A stretch of 64,000 nucleotides of DNA from positions 36,861 to 100,860 of the forward strand of contig VXCM01000428.1 of NCBI GenBank assembly GCA_014773175.1, written 5' to 3'. Shown piece by piece: positions 12,264 through 64,000 of this stretch; the first letter of the stretch is position 1; every line of letters starts with the position of its first letter. The notes under the pieces are model-generated. The model saw nothing but the letters and a program-made list of their open reading frames with translations. It had not been told where the DNA came from and did no database searches. The translations under genes were made by a program, and so were the position numbers. The DNA comes from Lucifuga dentata. Taxonomy: Eukaryota > Chordata > Actinopteri > Ophidiiformes > Bythitidae.

Positions 12264-12640
12264 TTAAAGGTGCTATGTGTAGTATTCTCTAATTAATACA
12301 ATTACTGTGCTAATGATGCCTTCAACTGTGGACGTTGCAATGTTAGCATTAGCTCTGATCATCTGCCAAACGTTGTGATCAGCCTGAACTCACTGAAAAT
12401 TTCCTTGTCATTATTTAGTCTTTTCTGACTTGCATATTAATCCTGGTAAGACACGTTTTGATATTGAGTCCCCAATATAGTTAGTTTGCTTCCCTATTGG
12501 CAAACTGGTAGCAAAAATCAGATGCCGATAATCAAACGTGCTGCTATAAAGCAGCTAGCAGCGGCTATACAGTGTAGCACTTATGCTAATCTATTAGTTT
12601 GTGTAATATTTATTGAAAATCCTACACATAATACCTTTAA
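12264..12640. mobile_element. Second TTAA MITE family, complete copy
   Basis: The left end is TTAAAGGTGCTATGTGTAG and the right end CTACACATAATACCTTTAA. The roughly 15-bp terminal inverted repeats start AGG and are flanked by TTAA. This is the Kolobok-type signature (TTAA duplication, RRG terminus) but the internal sequence is unrelated to the AGGACCATAC family. Length is 377 bp and it is non-coding. Confidence 0.75.
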
Positions 12641-13418
12641 GTGAAAGTAGTATTATGAATTTTCTTGTGTCTTACATTGAATTTGTAATCTTAAAAGTAT
12701 TTTCTGAAAAAGAAACAAATATAAGCATAGCAGTTTTATGAATTATCCTGTACTTTATGCTTTATGAGCAGTGTGTATACTCATTGTGGCCTGTGTTTTA
12801 CATAATGTCCTGATTTTGTTAATTTATTACCTAATTATTGAAATATTTCACTTTTAAAACATGAAACTTGGTACAACAATATATTTAAATATGATACTTT
12901 GCATGTGCACTAACTGTGTTGAATTAAGTTTAAATAAAATGGCTTTGATGATGTGATATTGTTTATTGCATTTTTGGGGTCATTGTGGGAGGAGTTATGA
13001 TCTATAATGCCTATTGTGAGTTGAAAAATGCATTTATCCATACTAATATTGTCATTTCTCTTTTACAGTCTTTGACCCACTGCCATAATAAGGAATAATT
13101 TCAATATTACAAGTCTAATTGCTCATTATGGAGTTTGATTGAATTTTGTAGCGTTTCAGGTCAATATATGTCCTTGCTGATTAGCTAATCTCAGGTCAAG
13201 GTGGCAGTGCAGCGATCAGAGCGGCTCCTTTTCTCCTTTCTAGCTTTCTTGGATCCGATAGCATTCTGGGAAATGCGGTCCCCACTTTTTATCTATACAT
13301 TTTCTGTGAAATGTAAAAAAAAATTGTATATACCCCTTCCAACACTTTTTCAAAGATGTTTGTAAGTTAGCATGGATGCATCTAAATGTGTCCCTGTGGC
13401 TTAACTGGACACAAGGGA

Positions 13419-13420
<2 letters not shown>

Positions 13421-13465
<45 letters not shown>

Positions 13466-13474
13466 CGCGTGTGT
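13421..13474. repeat. (GT)n/(GC)n microsatellite
   Basis: GT units pass into a GCGCGCGCGCG block and back to GT. The alternating purine-pyrimidine run is of the kind that can adopt Z-DNA. Confidence 0.95.
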
Positions 13475-14989
13475 CACTACAGCAGATGGACTGCCACCTC
13501 TCTTTATGAATGAAGTCTATTCACAGGTGGGAGCTAAAACCTTCCTTTGAAGTGAAGAGGAGAAGCGGCACTGCAGTTACAAGGCAAATCAAGGAGCAAA
13601 AAGTCAGTATGATTCCAGCACACTGTCCATCTGTATGTAAATGAGAGCTTCGACATATGGGGAGGAGGGGGGAGAAGCGAAGGGGGAGTGTGCCAAGGAC
13701 TGGGACTGTGACTTTTGGCCACTTTCTGCAGAATTAATAAGATAAAACACACTTTTAAAGTTCCTGGGGATAAGTTTGTCTTAGATTCTAAAGCCATAGT
13801 GCTAAGTGACAGTACATGAAACCTCAGCAAGCACATCATAAGATAGTTAACACCATGCAAGCCTTGATTGATAAGTTCTAAGCCTAACAAACAGCTCATT
13901 ATCTCTGTACATTCACCAATTTTGTCCAACTCACAGAGCCTCAGATGCCTCTGCAACTTGTAAGTTATAATTGCCGAGTGAATGTGTCAGGTTCAGAACT
14001 TATCAATTACTGTCGATTATATTCATCATATTGATTTGTTCACTTGGTCAGTACAACCACTTAGCTGTCATATTGGAACTGTTGCTTGTTAAATGTGTTA
14101 TGAGTCTCTTCTTTGTCCACTTTTTGTCCAAACATATACTTGAAATTACTCCAAGATGTGCCGTTTCCTGCCCTCAGCTCTTGAGCAATGACTACTGATT
14201 GGCTCATATCCTTTGGATTAACATGGCACTGCTTTGAGGAACAGAGGAGAAGCTGATTTAAATGGTTCAATTTAATAATCAGTCCAAGATATGAACCAGA
14301 TTAACAGAAACAACCATATTTAACTTTTTTTTTTCCAGTGTTTTCTGAGCCTTATCAGTGAGGTTATGGGGTTCTGTGTGCTGAGATGGATTGGAGGGGT
14401 TATAGTAAGCCTCTGTCAGTGTATCTCCATATGTGGAAGAAGGAAAATGGGGGTCTTATCTGCTATGTTAACTTTGACAGGAAAGAAATCTGAATAGCAG
14501 CGCATATCCTCTGTAATCAGGCCTTTTAATCACTGATATACAGTACGACAGGTAGCATTTAGCTTATCTGTGCAGCGTAGCTCATCTCTCTCAGATTTGT
14601 GATAGGAAGAAACAATAATTTTAAGTTCAAAGGAGCTGCAGCCCCTCCTCATCCTCACTTGGAGACGATCTATCAGGTTTTGGCAAAAATCTAATCAAAC
14701 TAGAAGAGTATGTTTTGTTTAAAAGTTTCTAACATTTAAAAGTATGGTTTTAAGGCTTATTGTAAATTTGAGTTAAATTCATATTTGACACAAAATGATG
14801 AACAGTCATCTTTTTTGTGTGTGTGTGTGTTTCTCTGATGATCGTAACTGAAAATAAAGGCAACTTTTACTGCTTCATTTGCAGCCCTTTACAGGTGTAA
14901 CCTGGTTTACTTTTAGTAAGATTTGTCATTCAATTTGACAGCGATTGCAGATTCCAATCCTTGTTTTCTGATTTCTTGCTTCTCTTTTC

Positions 14990-15607
14990 TGTTTGGCTGT
15001 TTGTTAGGAGGATTAATCAAAAAGTTATCAACCAATCTTGATGGAAATTGGTGGAAGGGTGAAGTGTGGCCCAGGAAATAACCCATTAAATTACGGTACG
15101 GATCCATATCCAGGGGCGGATGCTGGAATTGTTTTAATGATTTCTTAACATTGCATGATAGGGCGTTTGTCAACATCAACAATTTTGTGTATTTCTTGAA
15201 AACTAAGGCACCAATCTTAATGATAAAATTCAGGCGTGTTTATCTGTGATGGATGATCAACAGGTGTAATTTAGCCCAGATTCAGATATTAATCCACTTC
15301 TGGCGGTTTAATATATATATAGGGTCACATTTATGTGTCACTTTATGCTAACAGATAAGACAACAAACAAATAAAATGCAAATAAAATGTTGCTGATTCA
15401 GCAGCAAAAAACAGTTCTGACATATTTTCAGATACAGATCCAGAATAAAATGGTGCCAGCAAAACTACTTTACAACTAATTTGCTTGATAAATCTGATTT
15501 CAAGGTAATGTTAATAGCAATCTTGATTTATATTAGCATGAAAAGTGAAATCAGAGGGCTGTTGGGCTTTGGCAGAGGTATGAGCACCCTGAGTGCCATC
15601 TAGTTAG
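14990..15607 (+). repeat. Degraded interspersed repeat (fish-wide type)
   Basis: Phrases include AATCTTGATGGAAATTGGTGG, AACCCATTAAATTACGG, TGCATGATAGGGCG and, at the end, TTTGGCAGAGGTATGAG with GAGTGCCATCTAGTT. I recognise this ordered set as a dispersed repeat found in many fish genomes but cannot assign its class. The minus-strand terminus near 17079 belongs to the same family. Confidence 0.5.
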
Positions 15608-17078
15608 TGATAGGGTGACTTTGGTTTCCATCTGAAGGCTGCAACTTTAAAACTGCTACAAAATCATTTTGGAAGCATAAACAGGAAAAGCAGGACACAT
15701 TTAATGTCATTAACTTTAATGACTTGTTCATAGACTTGGGTGACTGATGTTTATTTGAAAGCTTTTCTCGTGATTCATGCAAAACAAAGGGGAAAGGCAT
15801 TGTGCTATCTGAAAAATATAGGCAACATTTTAACATTTTCCCTTGTAAACTATTTTAAGGCTGTGTGTGTGTCTGTGTTTAGTAAGGATGTGGGCTGGGG
15901 TGGAGAGTTTCCCTGTTCACTCAATGTTATTCCAACCAAACGTAGCTTTTCCTGTAAGTCTCGCTCTTTTCCTCTCGTCCTACTGGCACGTATGAAATCT
16001 GAGCTCTCCACATGAGAAAGCAGAAATGTATACAGTGCTATCAGCAGAGCGGAACATGGGGGTATGACAGATACACCTCAGAGTCATTGGTGACTGCGTA
16101 TCTCTTCTTATCGCGGCAGAACTGCCCTTTCCACACACTTGATAGCTCAGTCAACCATGGGAACCAAGGGAGCAAAAATCCACTGAGACGCCACGGGCTC
16201 TTTTATAGAAATGCTCCGTGACTTCAGCCTCGATTCCAGCATTAAAAAGCAATCGAACTGATTAGAATAATTTAATAACACCTGATATCCATAATCAATG
16301 AATCAGTTGTGTTGTGAAGTATAAAGTACATTAAGGTAAGAGGAGGAGGAAGTTAAAATGATGAAGGCTAGTGTAACTACCCATACCAATAACCATATTA
16401 CCCTCTAAATTACTTGTAATCTATCAAAGATTATGACTAGTTTGGTCATTATTAATAGAATAACGATGTCGTTTTCAGCTATTGTGTTTATACTGTCAGC
16501 ACTGATGGTGGTTACAATGCTAATTGTATTTGTAAAACTTTGTATTGATATTGAGTCTTCTCTATTTTTATATATTAGCACACCACTATCTGTTTTTTAT
16601 ACCTCATTGTTTAAACTTACACACCATAAAACGTATACAAAGATGTCCATCAGACAAACAAAAGAGATAAAAGCAAGATTTTTGAAACATGGACTTTTTT
16701 TTTTTCAATCCCTACATGGAGGCCAAGACATCGTCACGTTGTGGTTTCTGACTGGAAGGATACAGGAAGAGCTGCACTCCTCTGCCAGCACTTGATCCCC
16801 ATTCTTACATCCAACGATTAAACTACAGCTAAGATCTGTTAGTGCTGATGTGCACAGACTAAAAAACATTAATTTCTTTCCCTCGAATGAGAAATGGGAG
16901 CTATGATTTGTCTGATGCCTCATATTTTGATTTGTCAAAAGTGCAAAAGGTAACTTTCACAGTGTGCCAGCAATTTAAGATGCACACAAGAGCTTGACGA
17001 CATCTAGACGAGGCCGAAAGTACTGGTTACTCATGCACATTATTCAAAAAATGTACCATTTGTTTTGAAAAGTGTTGA

Positions 17079-17132
17079 AACTAGAGCGGCTCTCATTAGA
17101 GAACAGAACATACCTCCACCAAGGCAGAACTG
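17079..17132 (-). repeat. Terminal fragment of the same interspersed repeat
   Basis: Read on the minus strand it gives GCCTTGGTGGAGGTATG and GAGAGCCGCTCTAGTTT, the same terminus as the repeat ending near 15607, in the opposite orientation. Confidence 0.5.
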
Positions 17133-17430
17133 TCTAACATTTGTCTTGTATTAATAATATACTGGCTTAAATTAAAATTTCTTATAAACATTTTTTCTGA
17201 ATCTCTGTCAGTAATAAAGTTACTGTACGTCATGTTTGCATGATACTGAATCAGCATCATCTCAGCAACACATTACTGGTTGTTGCATGTTTGTTTGTTA
17301 CTGCACAGCAATATATTATCAGCAGCATATATATTATCCTGCCAGATAATGACATGGATATGGATCCATGTCTGGTTTTTATTGATCCCACACTTCCATG
17401 AGGAAACTCATCATCCACCTTTAACCTACT

Positions 17431-17514
17431 GCGATGGGAAGAACATGGAAACTCTGCACAAGGTCCAAATCCAGGAACTTCTTGCTTTGAGGCAGCAGTG
17501 CTAACCACTGCGGC
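17431..17514. repeat. Degraded retroposon end
   Basis: It contains AACATGGAAACTCTGCACA, CCAAATCCAGGAACTTCTTG and GAGGCAGCAGTGCTAACCAC, a widely dispersed vertebrate repeat end. Only about 80 bp remain. No TTAA or terminal inverted repeats are seen. Confidence 0.55.
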
Positions 17515-20500
17515 AAAAAATATTGTCATAATAATAGGACTTAGTTTCTTTATTTGTCACCACAAACAATAGTTTTTAAAATGTATCCAGACTGCAACTT
17601 TTGATAGTGTATTATGGGATAAATATGGCTGATGAGATTGGTGCATTACTTTTCAAAAAAGTGACAATAATATCAAAAATGCCTAATCTTCCAGTCATTA
17701 AAAAAATTTCTGGGTCTGCTCCTGCATCCATAAGAGACAAACTGAACAGCCGTGTCCCACACTTCCACCAACTTTCATCACTTTTTCATGACTTTTTCAG
17801 TAACAACAACAAATCTGGGATAAGAAAAATGACAATGCAACATTTTTTATTCCAGCATTTATCATGCTGAAATGTTATCTTCACACCAGACATTTCTGTA
17901 TGGAGCGTTACACTGAATAATGCGCTTTCGTCTCTCTGTTGTGGAAATGTGACTGTTATTGGCCAGCGACTTTAGCCACCAATCCAGCTCATTAACTATT
18001 TAAAGCCACTTTTAAATAGACTTGTGTTTGAATGAATCCACAGGGGAAATAAAGTGATATTAAACAGTCCTGTTTATACTGCAGGATGCTCCATGCGGAC
18101 TGACCTCCATGTTGTCCTTTGAGATGAAGCTTCATCGCGTTCATCCATCCATCTGCAGAAAACACACAGAAATATATAATCACTATTTCTGAAGGCATTA
18201 GCAAGCGAGTGTCATTATAGCATGCCTCATCCTTGACCCATGCCCCCATCTAAAACACCGCTACATACACACAAATATACACATGCTGAGTCCCTGAAAG
18301 ATGCTTAAAGATAAAAGAGAATCGACCCGTCAGCCGTATGTACTGACACTGGAGATCTGAAAGGAGAAGAGCCATGAAAAATGGATGAGAGAAGAAATCC
18401 ACTTCACCTCCCCCCTGGAGGCTGGCAAACCCCCCACAGTGCTCCCACTCATAATCCCTTCTCCTACTGCACACACACTCCTCTCTGTGACTCACACACA
18501 CACATGCATGTGGTGTATGTAAACAGGAGGACAAGGTAGTCACACACACAGTTTCTTTACCATCCAAGGCCCATCCTAGGTGTTCATATTCCCACTCATA
18601 TTAGTCTTGTATTAAATACAGATATTGGCTTCTTATGTTTTCATCCCTGATATGATAGATGATATTTGCATAAAACAGCATCAAACCCTCAGTCAAAATT
18701 TTTATTCATTCTTCATATAAAGCCAATGTAAATAGATTCCTCTGCTACTGAACAGGTGTTGAGATGAAATTTCATTATTCATCCAGAAATTATATGCATG
18801 CATGAGTGCACCAAAATCTAATCATCTTCCAAAATTCATTCATCCTTCAAAATAAATGACAGTATGTCTAATCCAGTCTTGTTTCAAGATAGAGACTCTC
18901 TGTTAAAATCATTAAACAAAGGAAACTGAATTATGTCACCACACTGAGACATTTTTGTTTTAGGAAAGTTAAAGAAAGAAAAACTGAGTCAAATATGACA
19001 TAAACTGATGAGGTAAGATGGATTTTTGACCATGAAAATGGAAAATTCCTCCAGATACGGGATGTCAACTGCTAGAGAGGTGCTGCTAGAGATGCTAAAA
19101 ATCCACAGTTGATCACTACATAAACACACTTACACAGTGTTGTCTTCACCTCAGGCCCTTTAGTAGGTGTGATCCAACTTAAGGCACTGACATGTACTTG
19201 TGACAGCGTGTGAAATATTCCAGTCAAAGCGGTTGCTGAGGCTCAGGCTATCGGTAGCCTCCTTTAAGGCCTATCTGATGGTCTGGCCGTCGCCTGATGA
19301 GAAGGAGACAGAGACATGCTTGAGTTTGGTGGCCCAGTGGTAGCGTGTTACATTCGCTTACCCCTAAAAATTCCTGCTGCTATTATAATAATGCAAATAT
19401 ACTTTCTAGAAACATGGAGAAAATTAATGACTGAAAAGATTCACCAAACTATCCGCTCAAAGAGAACTTCAGTCTGAGGTTTTTTTTTTGGTTTTGTTTT
19501 TTTTAATGTAGCTTCTCTGTGCATTTCTGCTGTATTATAATGAAAGCTAGAAAGATCAAATTTGCACACCTGAACAGGACAGAATGTTTTAGCACTCTAC
19601 TCATCAACATCAAGATTACAGCCTATCTTTTTTAGCTGATACAGGATGTGTGGGTCACAGTGTGACCTTTGAAGGTGTAAAGGAGTGTCTATGGTCCCTT
19701 TTTCACTTTGCATTAAAATACAATCTCTGTATCTAGTTATGTCACCTGGATAAGGATGTCCAATGACATGAGTTTTTCATTATCTTACACATCATGCTAA
19801 TGCAAGGTGTAAATGTGGCCTATTTGAAACTAATGGTATCTGTGTCTGTGTTTTGAAGGTGTTAGATGAGCAGTTTTTAGTCCAAGATCTGTTCTGAGCT
19901 GATTTCTATTTTTTCTGACATGAACAGATGGAGTTTCATACCACTGTGAAATAAATGTTTAAAAAAATGGCTGCCTGAAAGGTACAAAATACATTATGCA
20001 AGATTAGAACTTATCAGTCCACATTTGATTGATTTGATGGGAATAAATGTAACACCAATGACAATTACAGAATATATTTGGAAATATATGAAGGAAAAGC
20101 AACCCAAGAGTAGGAGGAAATATTGTATATACTAAATGAAAAATATACAAAGATCTAAAAAAAAAAAAAATTAAAAAAAGGATTTTACAAAGAAGGAAAA
20201 TAAATATCTGGTATTTGAAGTAATATCTACATTTAATTAATTGTCTTTTCCAGTGTTTTATTGTAGAGTTGCAGGTTCATGTTGTATGGGTTTGAATTGT
20301 TCCTGGTGACTGATGCCTCCACAGAAGAGGGCGCTCTAAACTACCGCATGTAAGGGTTAAATGGAGGAGTAGCCTGGGATTCACCCAGCAGACAAAACAT
20401 TTATTTTCAACCTTGTTACTGAAAATGTGGTCGTCATGCAGCAGAAATAGGTAGCCAAGCAACTCATTAGCGCTATAAGAAATATGTTCGAGCAAGAGGA

Positions 20501-20569
20501 TTACATCTGGATTCATTGTACCGCTGTTTTGTCTATAGCAGGCTGGATTTTAATTACTAACAATGCAGA

Positions 20570-20880
20570 AAAGAATAAATCTAAAATAAAACTAATCAGA
20601 CGGAATTCAGTCCTATTTAACCAAATTACAGCAATTAATAATTAATAAATTCATCTCTTTTTTTTGGCAGTTTTGGTGATAATTATATTAAATGGGATGA
20701 CTTCATGCTTTCATTCTTATCATTCTGTCATGTAAATTTGTCACTTTACCTAATTAAGACTGTAATTAAATTTCTAGACTGCACCGTTAAGGTCCTAATT
20801 GGAAATAAAAAGCCCCGCTCATTATAATATACTTAATTAATGCCGACCCCTACTTTGTTTGAGGGCTGTAATGCGGTTTG
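20570..20880. promoter_or_regulatory. AT-rich block with homeodomain-type cores upstream of jag2
   Basis: The block contains repeated TAATTA/TTAATTA cores (for example near 20635, 20752 and 20832) and lies 0.5-0.8 kb upstream of the jag2 ATG. It is free of recognisable repeats. A regulatory role is inference only; base composition alone could produce these cores. Confidence 0.25.
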
Positions 20881-20938
20881 TCCAAATGAAGCTCAATGGG
20901 AAGCCTGTATAATTCAAGTTTTGGGGAGGAGGAGGAGG

Positions 20939-20963
20939 CGTGTGTGTGTGTGTGTGTGTGTGT
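20939..20963. repeat. (GT)n microsatellite ending in an N
   Basis: A GT run is interrupted by a single N at 20964, an assembly gap in simple sequence. Confidence 0.9.
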
Positions 20964-20974
20964 NGGGTATTATA

Positions 20975-21350
20975 CTATTGTCCGCCCCTTAATCCGGTTG
21001 GCTCACAGACAGCCCGCAGGCCAATTTGTAAGTGGTTTGCGGAGCTGCCAGTCAAAGCAGACATCCTCTCCTCAGGCCGTGGCTGTGAAACATCTCAGTT
21101 GCTGTGTGGAGAGATTTCACGGAAGGACACTCCTGTACATGGACCATCACTGCTCTGCAATCCGCCGCCGCCTGCTCACACACGCATGTAATGTGTCGGT
21201 GAAATCGGGACATCCGCGGTGGAAAAAACACGCGTGTGAATATTTTATTTTTGCATGTCAGCGGAGGAGGAGGAACTAGTCGCCGGTTCGCGGCTGTTTG
21301 TCGTTTCTGATCGCTTCTCGCCTCCTATGTCACTCTAATTAATCGGAGGC
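20975..21350 (+). promoter_or_regulatory. jag2 CpG-rich promoter / 5' leader region
   Basis: CpG density rises sharply compared with the flanks (for example around 21160-21320, with CCGCCGCC, CCGCGG, CGCGTG and CGCCGGTTCGCGG), directly before the signal-peptide exon. The transcription start is not determinable by eye. A short upstream ATG occurs at 21186. Confidence 0.45.
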
Positions 21351-63454
<42,104 letters not shown>

Positions 63455-64000
63455 GTAAGTGACCGTCTGATCCATCCGTCCATCCGTTGTAATGCTTTTC
63501 TCATTCTAGTCTAGATAGTATCAACCGAGTTGTTATTTCACACATTTTTCAACTTCAGCTGAAAAACTTGCTGGCATGATTCCGGTCAATTTGGAGAAGA
63601 AAAACTCCCAACAAAAGTTCCTAATACTTCTATGAAACATATTACGTATTTTTGCAGAAAAGTATGCAGTTTTTGTTTTAAGAAATAAATCTGTTTGTAA
63701 AACTGAACAGATTTTCACTGGAGTTACTTTCCTCATGCACACAAAAATTTGTTTCCTGCTCCAAGTAGACACTTTTTACTGCAGTTTATCATAAATGAGA
63801 TCATTTTGCAGCTCTAATTATGTTCTCAGTTATAGAAAGTGAAGTACAAAAAATGGAGAGAAAATGCAAACAAAGTGCTAATTATATGCCAGTTCCTCAA
63901 ACTAAACAGTTAACAGTGTTGGGGCTTCAGAAGTTGTTTTTATAAATCCAATTTCCACACAGAATTTTGTTGTTTGTTTTTTTTTAATCATTGATTTCCC
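63455..64000 (+). other. jag2 intron 24, continuing past the window
   Basis: No further coding exon is visible. The transmembrane and cytoplasmic exons expected for Jagged-2 must lie beyond 64,000. Confidence 0.75.

Larger units (their letters stand above)
7302..20900. other. Intergenic region between nudt14 and jag2
   Basis: About 13.6 kb with no supportable gene on either strand. Open frames here are short, lack family motifs and have no coherent exon structure. It contains a CpG-rich patch near 9.6-10 kb, a retroposon-tail-like segment near 10.3 kb, a hAT-like left end (11365), a second-family TTAA MITE (12264-12640), a (GT/GC)n tract (13421), and two copies of an interspersed repeat (14990-15607 and 17079-17132). 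A degraded repeat at 17431-17514 is also present. Confidence 0.75.

Noticed and set aside
19325..19370. tRNA-like A-box sequence TGGCCCAGTGGTAGCG
   Set aside because: No B-box (GGTTCGAATCC-type) follows and no cloverleaf can be drawn. It could be a SINE relic or chance.

Overview
This window is vertebrate, almost certainly teleost fish, nuclear DNA. It has long GT-AG introns, abundant (GT)n and (CT)n microsatellites, fish-type interspersed repeats, and two genes whose proteins align clearly with known vertebrate families. Both genes are on the plus strand and both are cut by the window edges. None of the features below has been checked by database search. Gene names come from protein motifs, exon phases and the gene order NUDT14-JAG2, which is the same tandem, same-strand order known from human 14q32.

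Layout. (1) 1-7301: the 3' four coding exons of nudt14, a Nudix hydrolase that cleaves UDP-glucose. The start codon lies left of the window. (2) 7302 to about 20.9 kb: about 14 kb intergenic, holding transposon remnants and microsatellites, with no gene I can support. (3) 21351-63454: jag2, the Notch ligand Jagged-2. I place 24 coding exons with consistent phases: signal peptide, MNNL domain, DSL domain, 16 EGF repeats and the cysteine-rich (VWC-like) region. About 1,032 residues are encoded after correcting two assembly faults. The transmembrane and cytoplasmic exons lie beyond 64,000. nudt14 acts in nucleotide-sugar metabolism and jag2 in cell-cell signalling; their adjacency is conserved synteny, not an operon-like relationship.

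Repeats. The dominant family is a MITE with TTAA target sites and termini starting AGGACCATAC, which fits the Kolobok superfamily. About thirteen copies or fragments sit in introns and intergenic DNA. A second TTAA family, hAT-like MITEs, LINE 3' fragments, a foldback element and a nested retroposon with clear target-site duplications are also present.

Most notable: a single intact 57-bp exon encoding the HRDLK segment of a MARK-family kinase lies inside a jag2 intron, between two copies of the same interspersed repeat. It could be an exon-shuffling event or a misassembly. Separately, four of the single-N gaps are flanked by exact 62-67 bp duplications, which are unmerged contig ends. One of them breaks the reading frame of the jag2 DSL exon. 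I see no CRISPR, operon or other prokaryote-type system.
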